Positions 1 through 6,832 of a stretch of DNA of 11,850 nucleotides are shown here, one piece after another (position 1 is the first letter of the stretch; every line of letters begins with the position of its first letter). The notes under the pieces were generated by a model. It was not told where the DNA came from and did no database searches. It saw only the letters and a program-made list of their open reading frames with translations. Source of the stretch: Rodentolepis nana (Eukaryota > Platyhelminthes > Cestoda > Cyclophyllidea > Hymenolepididae). The stretch covers positions 1-11,850 of the forward strand of contig UZAE01001715.1 in assembly GCA_900617975.1 (NCBI GenBank). Reading direction: 5' to 3'. Both the position numbers and the translations under genes were made by a program.

Positions 1-19
1 CCCCCCCCCCCCCCCCCCC
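1..19 (+). repeat. poly-C run at the window edge, followed by CCA repeats
   Basis: Nineteen C residues, then ACCACCACC. Other C runs occur at 923-931 (9), 1010-1019 (10) and 6687-6697 (11). The edge run may be longer in the genome or mark a difficult assembly point. Confidence 0.9.
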
Positions 20-31
20 ACCACCACCAAA

Positions 32-58
32 ATGAACTTCAAGGAGTATCCGATTCAG
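32..58 (+). CDS. possible short first exon or exon end (MNFKEYPIQ)
   Basis: ATG at 32 sits in a good context (ACCACCAAA before it), reads nine codons and stops at a strong donor, CAG|GTACGT. The frame is also open upstream through the C-rich edge of the window, so this could be the end of a longer exon. A 24-nt segment at 1353-1376 (VYVFFPIE), between TTTAG and GAG|GTGAGA, keeps the phase. No family recognised; the evidence is splice-site quality and phase only. Confidence 0.25.
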
Positions 59-241
59 GTACGTTATAGACGATAGAAAACACTTAAAGCAATCACTCTT
101 CTATTCCCCAGCCTCCTCCTTGATTAAAAACTATTCTGATGCAATTTCCTGGAATACATGCACGCATCCTAGAGGAAATTGACAATTTAATACTGTATAG
201 CATAAAGTAACAGTGCTTTATTTAACTATAATTGTGATGTA

Positions 242-560
242 GGGGTGTGCGATGGACTTATCTTCACGTGGTGCACCCTGGTCAATGCATACTCATACGG
301 CAAAAAGTCTATTAACCGGTAGCTGACTTCGGACTTCAAATTACCATGACCTCACTGTATGTCATATTCAACCACTTCCACAGTACTCATCTTACATTTT
401 CTCTGCCTTTGTGTCTATCTATCGCTTTTCCATCTGTGAATCACTCTTCTGTTCCCCTCTCGGCTTTTTGTCACTATGATGTTCTTCCTCCTCTCTGTGA
501 AGCCCGAAGTCAGCTAAAGGGCTAATGATAACCATCAAAACGCCTGCTATTTGAAATAAA
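242..560 (+). mobile_element. retroposon-like repeat, copy A
   Basis: About 315 bp. It opens with GGGGTGTGCGAT, then GTGCACCCTGG and CTCATACGGCAAA. A long pyrimidine-rich middle follows (about 350-495), then a conserved 3' end (GAAGTCAGCTAAAGGGC.., ATCAAAACGCC) and an A-rich tail, AAATAAATAAATAA. The same order is seen in copies at 749 and 6183. Only a 7-bp match (ATAATTG at 228-234 and 564-570) is left as a possible target-site duplication. No open reading frame of note. No clear RNA polymerase III boxes were found, so calling it a SINE would be inference. Confidence 0.8.
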
Positions 561-733
561 TAAATAATTGACACTTAAAGTGGAAATTAGTCTCTGACCT
601 GTAATCTTACATTCTCTTTACGTGGAACTAGTTGTAAACGCACACTTCCCGATTTACTTAACTCTAAATATTGCAAAGTGAGCAACAATGGGGTGGAATT
701 GATCAGCTGTGAACGATCACGTTTCAGTTACAT

Positions 734-748
734 CTAAATTTGATAAAA
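734..748. repeat. target-site duplication of copy B (left arm; right arm 1258-1272)
   Basis: CTAAATTTGATAAAA is repeated without mismatch on both sides of the element. A 15-bp direct repeat exactly at both ends of a dispersed element is strong evidence for insertion, and its intactness suggests a fairly recent event. Confidence 0.88.
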
Positions 749-1257
749 AGTTGTGTGCGACAGACTTACCTAGACGTGGTGCACCCTGGGCAACGTATAC
801 TCATACGGCAAAAAAGTCTGACTTCTAACTACTATCATATTCAACTACTTTCACAATACACACATCACCTTTTTTCTACCTTTGTGTCTGTCTCTTTTAC
901 ATCTTTGAACCACTCATCTGTTCCCCCCCCCAATCTTAACCTTTTTCACTTTCTTCACCTTTTTTCTACCTTTGTGTTTGTCTCTTACATCTTTTAAACA
1001 CTCTTTTGTCCCCCCCCCCATCTCGACTTTTTTCTCTTTGATATTCCTTATTTTTTCTACCTTTGTGTCTGTCTCTTTTACATCTTTGAACTCTTTTTTC
1101 TACCTTTGTGTCTGTCTCTTTTACATCTTTGAACCACTCATCTGTTCCCCCAACCACCACGATTTTTTTCACTTTGATGTTCCTCCTCCCCTCTGTGCAG
1201 CCTTAGGTCAACAAAAGGGCCAATGATAACTATCAAAACGCCTGCCATTTGAAATAA
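749..1257 (+). mobile_element. retroposon-like repeat, copy B, internally expanded
   Basis: Same family as the copy at 242, about 509 bp because its pyrimidine-rich middle is amplified. A perfect 15-bp duplication, CTAAATTTGATAAAA, flanks it at 734-748 and 1258-1272, the mark of target-primed insertion. The 5' end is GTGTGCGACAGACTTACC and the 3' end is ATCAAAACGCCTGCCATTTG. It lacks the ATTAACCGGTAGCT segment present in copy A. Short ORFs called in it on either strand are low-complexity by-products of the pyrimidine tract. Confidence 0.88.
870..1184 (+). repeat. tandem expansion of a ~90-bp pyrimidine-rich unit inside copy B
   Basis: Units begin with TTTTTTCTACCTTTGTGT at 870, 960, 1051 and 1094, giving spacings of 90, 91 and 43. 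Each carries GTCTCTTTTACATCTTTGAA or a close variant, usually followed by a C run. Copies A and C have one unit. The shorter third spacing points to a deletion or unequal exchange within the array. Confidence 0.85.
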
Positions 1258-1352
1258 CTAAATTTGATAAAATAAAAATCAAGCCAATTTTAACTGATAT
1301 TCGAAGCGCTTCCTCTTTAAATTTGGCCAGTGTGTGTGCTAATTCGCTTTAG

Positions 1353-1376
1353 GTCTATGTGTTCTTTCCCATCGAG
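1353..1376 (+). CDS. possible 24-nt plus-strand micro-exon (VYVFFPIE)
   Basis: Eight codons lie between the acceptor CGCTTTAG and the donor GAG|GTGAGA, phase 0 at both ends and compatible with the exon-like segment ending at 58. It lies 28 nt from the well-supported minus-strand ankyrin exon 1505-1404, so a real exon here would mean overlapping opposite-strand genes. Both splice strings could occur by chance. Treat as a candidate only. Confidence 0.18.
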
Positions 1377-1403
1377 GTGAGAAAGTTAATTACTAGCACT
1401 TAC

Positions 1404-4101
1404 GAGGTATTCCTGAGCGTCGACTTGAGCTCCGTGGTAGATGAGGAAGTGGATAATCTCCCTGTGGCCACCTGAAGCCGCCTTGTGAAGCGCTGTGCAT
1501 CCAACCTAAAAAAGCGCAAAGAGGAAATTTTTCCCTCACTGAAGGTTCTTCTACGCAAAATCCGCTTTTCTGCTATTAGTGAAATGATTAAACGGAGGAG
1601 AACAGGCGTTTCCCAAAAGGGGCGGATTGTTTCTCCTCTCGAGTGTATGATTCCTCCCCTCTCTGGGAAAAAAATAGTTCCCAAAGCAAATAGATAACCA
1701 AATGGGAGTTCTTGTTTTGATTGACAAGGGGAAATATAGCATGCTAATTATCTTCCCATTTTATCACTTCTAAAAGGCTGCAAGATTTTATTTTCCAATC
1801 CCTCACAAAGTACACATCTTTTCGTGTAAATGCTTCGACACAAAATTAACAATTATTGAAATAGGATCGATTAATGCTGATGGAAATGACGAAGGAAGAG
1901 AAGTCCAACCTTTTCACCAAATGTAAAGAAGTGGTCACCTACAACCCTGCTCGCAAAGGAAGATCTGGAAAAATGCACTGCCTAACCCCCTCGGATATGC
2001 CTGTCGTCTGGTTGACGACGATATGCATTTGTTTTAGACCCCATCCACAACTGTCATGCCTTCAATATCTTTAATCAATAGCCTGATTGAATTTCTAGCT
2101 AGATCTCAGCTGAATACCAAGACAAGGATTCATTTCAACCAATAGCAATTTGATGCTTCATCCATAACACCCTCGAATGTTTGCGAACGTTTGCGACACT
2201 GTATTAGTGGGCACCGAAATACTGTAACTTCATGATAAATCGACAATCTAACTAAAAAAGCTTGCAAGCACATTTGTGAGGCCTTACCAGCTGAAGATAG
2301 GGTTCTCTGCTGAGTGGTAGAAAATGTAATGGCTTAATTCAGTAAAAAAGGGCCACAGACGCATACTTTATATCGACAAAAGGTGGTAACGAAGCTCTGC
2401 TCTAGTGGACAGCGTGTTGAGTCATGTTTAAGGTAACAATCATTTGGTAGACACACGGATTGGTGAAATCGCGTTATCGGTGAAATTATCAAATAAGTAT
2501 GAGTAACCAACTCGGTGAACTATTTGAGCACGAAAGGAGGGAGGCTAACCGATGATTCCTCTTAGAAAACATCTGCGAATATATTTTTTTAAATTGTGTT
2601 GGTGTTTGAGCAGGGCAAAAGCTGTAAAATTGTGTGTGAAAACAAACAGGATCTGCTTTTCTCCAGAATTATATAAATTTTATCACCATACATGATATTC
2701 ATACCATTCAGTTGTATTAAAATTTACTTGGACTAAATTAGGGAAAATAGTGACAGCGTTTTGACCAATCAGATTTATCTTTGGCCTTTCAAAAATTGGC
2801 GTAGCCAATAATTTTTGTCAAAATCTTGACGGTAGCCCACAACCGAAAAATAAGTGAAATTTTTAAGATGAAGATGACTTACTACAATGAAATACTTCCT
2901 CTATTAGTAAACATTTACTCAAAAGTTCAGTAGAACCTCAGTGTAATCCCTGCGAAATTAAAGCAAGTTTGAGTGATCTGTATCCAAACCTCATTGAGGT
3001 TAGAATTATTTCAGACTTTTAAAATATCAACTGCTGGAAATGACAAGTTGAGGTGACAATAGAAATTTGAACTGGTTGCCCCATTCTTGCCTGTATCATT
3101 TAGTTTCTAGTGTGTGTTAACGATAATTTAATCTTCAACATGATCATAGAAAAACATCTTTTACGCGATTTATTCAATGATGCATTTACCCTATTTCACT
3201 TGATGACGAAAAATGAAACAACAAAATTTCGTATATTAAAGCCAGGACTTTACATTTAAAGAGGTCAACACAGAAAAAATTGAACTCACATCATCGCAAC
3301 TGTTAAGATTGATTGTTGGCATAAATGCAAGAAGGGTCTTGAGATTTTCTACACTTCCAGAAGCGGCTGCCAAATGGAAGAGTTGGCATGCCTAAAACAA
3401 GGTAGCATTGCATTATTGATAATGTTGATAATAAGGTGTTGCCAACTAAAGGGGTTAGTATGTCATCTCTGAATTCAAGGTCAATGCTGCTAAACCCATT
3501 TTTGGTTGTAAAATTCGGCACAAAGATATACACAATGAAAGGTGATGGAAGCCCAAAAGTCTAGTGATTTTAGATTGCAATCAGCTTGACAAGAGTTTGG
3601 CTTTGAGTTCATTTGCTTAAACATAGACGGAATATTTATCTTAATTATGATGGCGATAAATTTCAATGAATCCTGTTATATCAAAAAGTATATCTACAAG
3701 GTACCGGATCCACATAAATCATTTTTGTAATAGTAAATATGGCAATCACATTGATATCACGCGGTTATTTGATTTAATTGTAACCTAACAACTGAAACGG
3801 AATATCTCGGAGATAAAATCACTTAAGTGGCCAAGAACCGTGGACCAAAATTCTGTATCTGAAGCTTTTTGACTAGGCGCATTGAACCATGCATTTTTGT
3901 TAAAAAATGTGCATAAACCCTTGAATCCTAAAACTTTTCTTGTAATAAAAATAAAAATAATAATAATAACAATAATATGAATGTCAAAGGTTTCACCTGA
4001 AAATAGTCAATTCGAACGCGTTTGGAGAGGAGAACGCGTAAACGATGACAATCTCCATTTAGAGTTGCATTTATTAATTGCCAGCGAACTGCCTCATTCA
4101 T
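1404..4101 (-). CDS. ankyrin-repeat protein, 5' part (3' end outside the window or not found)
   Basis: Ankyrin repeats are protein-binding scaffolds; the specific role is unknown. Exons I can support: 4101-3997 (35 codons from ATG, ending at CAG|GTGAAA; contains GDCHRLRVLLSKRVRID, the second half of a repeat), 3391-3290 (102 nt, FHLAAASGSVENLKTLL) and 1505-1404 (102 nt, GCTALHKAASGGHREI..FLIYHGAQVDAQEY, a near-consensus repeat). The last two begin after TTTTAG and TTTTTTAG, end at GTGAGT and GTAAGT, are phase 0 at both ends, and join as NSCDD|VGCTALH at ordinary repeat spacing. Between the first and second exons, likely pieces are 3560-3534 (LLGFHHLS) and 3489-3447 (SIDLEFRDDILTPL), separated by introns of 44 and 55 nt with weak donors; the joint to the first exon is unsolved. 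An acceptor TTTATTTCAG at about 4141 means the first exon could instead be internal, starting at 4140. Gene family not identified. Confidence 0.75.
1865..2074 (+). other. GC-richer open segment in the ankyrin intron, origin unknown
   Basis: After GAAATAG at 1864 the plus strand is open for about 69 codons (DRLMLMEMTKEEKSN.. with ATGs at 1874 and 1880) to the stop at 2074, in phase with the candidate plus-strand micro-exons. Base composition is clearly less AT-rich than the flanks. A better acceptor, TTTGTTTTAG at about 2038, opens a different frame of about 37 codons (LINSLIEFLARSQLN) ending at a TAG near 2150. I recognise neither reading. It could be an exon of a plus-strand gene or a decayed transposon fragment. 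Confidence 0.2.
2146..3289. other. large ankyrin-gene intron, no further gene seen
   Basis: This belongs to the 1784-nt intron 3289-1506 if the two 102-nt exons are joined. I read both strands and found no further ankyrin-like segment or RNA gene. A stretch at 2390-2480 vaguely recalls a tRNA-like promoter but is too degenerate to call. Confidence 0.5.
3447..3560 (-). other. candidate small exons of the ankyrin gene (27 nt and 43 nt)
   Basis: A 27-nt segment 3560-3534 after CACTAG, spliced over a 44-nt intron to 3489-3447, reads LLGFHHLSFSIDLEFRDDILTPL in one frame. This resembles helix 2, loop and the start of the next ankyrin repeat. A further 55-nt intron (3446-3392, donor GTTGGC) leads in frame to the 102-nt exon at 3391. 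The acceptor at 3490 is a tandem TAGCAG. The donors GTGTAT and GTTGGC are weak and the upstream joint needs phase 2, which the first exon (phase 0) does not supply, so at least one exon or boundary is wrong or missing. Confidence 0.3.
3943..3976 (+). repeat. A/T-rich microsatellite (AAAAT then AAT units)
   Basis: Irregular AAAAT and AAT units, lying in the ankyrin-gene intron just downstream of the N-terminal exon. Confidence 0.7.
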
Positions 4102-4149
4102 TATATCACTTTTTTGGATTCTTTTTCTTGTATTTATAAGCTGAAATAA

Positions 4150-5264
4150 AATTGGCAAATAGAGGTAAGCTTAAGAAATGAAATTTGTATTCCAAGGAAA
4201 ATACAAAAATATCTGTACTCGATTACTAATGTAATTCAATAAATAGCTATCCATCGATTAAGCTATAATCATTTGTAAATAGAACTCATTAATATCAATG
4301 AAAAGGAAAGAGAAATGTTAGAAACCTTACAAATTAAATTAATATAGATTATAATACTGTGTAAATTTCTTTTTACTAAAAGCCTGTCATTAATACTCTT
4401 AGCTGTAAATTTCGAACAATCAATTTATAATTTTATTAAAAATTCTGTTATATTATTGGTTAAAGTGGAAGTTTAGTTGTGTGCTTTAAGTATAGTATTT
4501 CTATTCATGTTGGGTGGTAATTAAAATTTAATTAATAATTATGAAATGATGTGTAAATGTGAGCGAACATAGGCAAGACATCACTGTGATGCATTTCAGA
4601 AAATTTGAGACCAATTCATATTCTGCAATAAATGCTCTATATTGAAACGCATTCAAGCTTGAAGTCATATAAATACGTAAAAAATAGAATTATATTAAAA
4701 AATTCGATTATCGAATATTAAGGATACTATTCAATTCTTATTAATAAGACAAGACACGCTGTTTTGCACTTTAATGCTTCGAATCCAAGAAGTTTTACTG
4801 AATTGATAAGTAGTGATCATGAAAAAATCAACCCTTTTCAATAGTTGCGTGCAATTAATTTTAATAATCTATAATGTTCAAGGCATATTAGACAACGATG
4901 CAATAAAAAGCATTTAGATCAGCCTTCTTGAATAACTCTATTTAAGGCTTAGAACCATTCAATCTGAATACAATTTTAAATATTCAACAATAGTTGAAAC
5001 CTCAAGGGTAATAAAACATAGCATAACGAATACAATATGAATAGTTGAAGTTGTCATACCCAGTGAAATAAGTAATTTCAGAAAATAAATCCTCGTAAAG
5101 AAATACCAATGTTGTATTAAGCGCTAATTTTCAAGGTTGTTTATATTGTCTAGATGTGAATAATAAAATAATTACAATTACAGCGATCTTAAATCTCAGG
5201 TTTATTTTTTCATTTTACAAATAATCAATGCATAAATAGTTTTATATTAATTTTTGGTTTAATT
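4150..5264. other. AT-rich intergenic DNA, no gene recognised
   Basis: No ORF with coding character, no splice-bounded protein motif and no RNA gene were seen. The one small structure noted is the inverted repeat ATTCGAT-T-ATCGAAT at 4702-4716, which may be chance. Confidence 0.6.
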
Positions 5265-5645
5265 TTGGCAAATTATTTGTTTGTTATCATGTCACATAAA
5301 AGGATACTAATTAACTTAACAAGGACCTTAATTTTTTCAATATCAATTTCTGTGGCAAGTCATTTGCACTCCCCTAACCTTAGTTTCAATCAATCTAAAT
5401 ATAGTTTCGCAAATGGCACGTTTTTAACTTTTTGCATGCTTTGGTTCTTCAAAAATGTTGGCCTTACTAGTGCACAATTAGAATTCCTGTGTAGCGTATT
5501 GCTCAGAATATTACCTAATTTCAAATTTTCAGAAGAGATTAACATCAATATGACGTCACAACTGGGAGGATTGGTTTGCTTCAATGCAATAAAATTTGAA
5601 CTGCTTTTGTATATTTGTTTGAAAATATATAATATACCTGAGTAA
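5265..5645 (+). CDS. unrecognised 126-codon ORF in AT-rich DNA
   Basis: It is open from ATG 5265 to TAA 5645. The product is hydrophobic and rich in Leu, Ile, Phe and Ser, with a possible membrane segment near residues 15-32 (INLTRTLIFSISISVAS) and others around 50-60 and 110-122. I recognise no domain. At about one third GC, 126 codons without a stop is unusual but not impossible for a window of this size. AATAAA at 5688-5693 lies 43 nt past the stop, and a 9-bp inverted repeat follows the stop directly. It could be a small single-exon gene, an exon, or chance. Confidence 0.25.
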   Translation: MANYLFVIMSHKRILINLTRTLIFSISISVASHLHSPNLSFNQSKYSFANGTFLTFCMLWFFKNVGLTSAQLEFLCSVLLRILPNFKFSEEININMTSQLGGLVCFNAIKFELLLYICLKIYNIPE

Positions 5646-5649
5646 AATT

Positions 5650-5669
5650 AGAAAATTTGTAAATTTTCT
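5650..5669 (+). repeat. 9-bp inverted repeat just after the 5645 stop
   Basis: AGAAAATTT, two central bases, then AAATTTTCT: a perfect but A/T-dominated hairpin followed by a T-rich stretch. It resembles a bacterial terminator in shape only; in this context its meaning is unknown. Confidence 0.5.
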
Positions 5670-5693
5670 TTTTATTTCTTAAGTTTGAATAAA

Positions 5694-6169
5694 GGACGAG
5701 ACAACTTTCATTGTTATGCTTGAATCATGCTTTTGATACGATATTCCACTGAAAAACTTGTTCATTTTTTGATCTACTTTCCTCCAAGCCTTATTTAAAA
5801 TTTAGAGGGAAATTATCATGCAGCTTTCATCTGATATCAGGAAATCATTAATTATTCTAAATCAAATCCCATCTGAGGTAAAAAATGGTTGGATTAGTAA
5901 TTTAGGTCCATACTATGGGATATGAATAAACAAAATTACTTTATCTGTTTTAATTTATGCCAGTTTATCAACAAAATAAAGTGACATGGGGGTTTAATAA
6001 AAAGGAATGTGATTTACAACGAAACCTTCTCTGAGGAATTCGAAACTAAATTAAACCTATTTAGCTTTCAGAATATGATGGAACTTAAGATGCTAATTTT
6101 GGCTGGGGATTTTGCTTTCACCTATCTTTTCTTTATTACCACATTCAAAAATTAGATTAATACTTATTT
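5694..6169. other. intergenic DNA, nothing recognised
   Basis: AT-rich sequence between the possible AATAAA of the orphan ORF and the duplication that borders copy C. I found no coding or RNA signal on either strand. Confidence 0.6.
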
Positions 6170-6182
6170 AATATCAGAATAA
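6170..6182. repeat. target-site duplication of copy C (left arm; right arm 6468-6480)
   Basis: Twelve of thirteen bases match between the two arms. The single T/C difference is consistent with an older insertion than copy B. Confidence 0.85.
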
Positions 6183-6467
6183 GGGGTGTGCGATAGGCCT
6201 GGCTTCACTTATGCACCCTGGGCAACGTATATTCATACGGCAAATGTCTATTAACCGGCATTTGTCTTCTGACTTCAAACTACAATCTCCCCATTGTATG
6301 TCGTATTCTATCACTTCCACAGTTGTCACCTCACCTTTTTCTAGCTTCGTGACCGCCTCTTTTACATATTTGAACCCCTCTTCTTTTCCTCCCCTCTATG
6401 AAGCCTGAAGTCAGCTAAAGGGCTAATGATAACTATCAAAACGCCAGCCATTTAATATAAATGACCA
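6183..6467 (+). mobile_element. retroposon-like repeat, copy C
   Basis: About 285 bp, with one truncated pyrimidine-rich unit. The 5' GGGGTGTGCGAT, TGCACCCTGGGCAACGTAT, TCTATTAACCGG and 3' GAAGTCAGCTAAAGGGC with ATCAAAACGCC all match the copy at 242. A 13-bp duplication with one mismatch flanks it: AATATCAGAATAA at 6170-6182 and AATATCAGAACAA at 6468-6480. It lies downstream of WBP11 in the opposite orientation. Confidence 0.88.
6451..6456 (-). promoter_or_regulatory. possible poly(A) signal ATTAAA for WBP11, inside repeat copy C
   Basis: I see no AATAAA on the minus strand between the WBP11 stop (6833) and the repeat copy ending at 6467. The first variant signal is ATTAAA at 6456-6451, in the A-rich end of the repeat read backwards. 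It would give a 3' UTR of roughly 380-400 nt. Position and motif only; transcript ends are unknown. Confidence 0.25.
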
Positions 6468-6686
6468 AATATCAGAACAATACACCCTTCCCATGTTCGC
6501 GGTTTCAGAGATGATATAAACATACTTATTCAGATCTCAATAACAAATACAATTAGATATGATAACTATAGTCATCGTAAACCCAATTCTAGTGGCTGTC
6601 CTTTGTCCCGCACTGAGTATAGTTCATATTTTTCCGTTTGCATCGACCAATCGTAGAAAATATTTGTTCCATCTATTTATATTTGT

Positions 6687-6697
6687 CCCCCCCCCCC
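6687..6697 (+). repeat. poly-C run (11 C)
   Basis: Lies downstream of the WBP11 stop, where it would be a G run in the transcript if the 3' UTR reaches this far. Confidence 0.9.
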
Positions 6698-6782
6698 AGT
6701 CCAACCCCAAATATCTACAGATTCCAGCATTCAAAAGGGATCAATGAATTGAACAGCACGATAAAAAGGAAATTACATTAAA

Positions 6783-6802
6783 TGTGTGTGTGTGTGTATA
6801 TA
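6783..6802 (+). repeat. TG microsatellite in the WBP11 3' UTR
   Basis: About seven TG units followed by TATATA, 30-50 nt past the WBP11 stop, so it appears as CA repeats in the mRNA. Confidence 0.85.
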
Positions 6803-6832
6803 CAGTAACAACAGTTGAAACAAATGTAAAAG

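Noticed and set aside
100..165. Possible last ankyrin-gene exon on the minus strand (after TTTCCTCTAG, DACMYSRKLHQNSF then stop)
   Set aside because: It has a good acceptor and phase but no ankyrin character, and joining it would cut a repeat short; not enough to call.
517..545. Hammerhead-ribozyme-like core in the repeat 3' end (CTAATGA ... AAAAC, compare CTGATGA ... GAAAC)
   Set aside because: Both positions that must be G for catalysis are A in all copies, stem II would be tiny, and no matching cleavage-site strand was found. Schistosome retroposons do carry hammerheads, so a distant origin cannot be excluded, but there is no support for activity.
740..1226. Short ORFs on both strands over copy B
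   Set aside because: Low-complexity translations of the pyrimidine tandem repeat.
2390..2480. tRNA-like stretch resembling a polymerase III A box (GCTCTAGTGG) with a B-box-like GGTGAAATCG
   Set aside because: No cloverleaf can be drawn and the B box is poor; chance similarity is likely.
5551..5558. Perfect TGACGTCA (CRE palindrome)
   Set aside because: It lies inside the orphan ORF, away from any recognised promoter; a single 8-mer is weak evidence.
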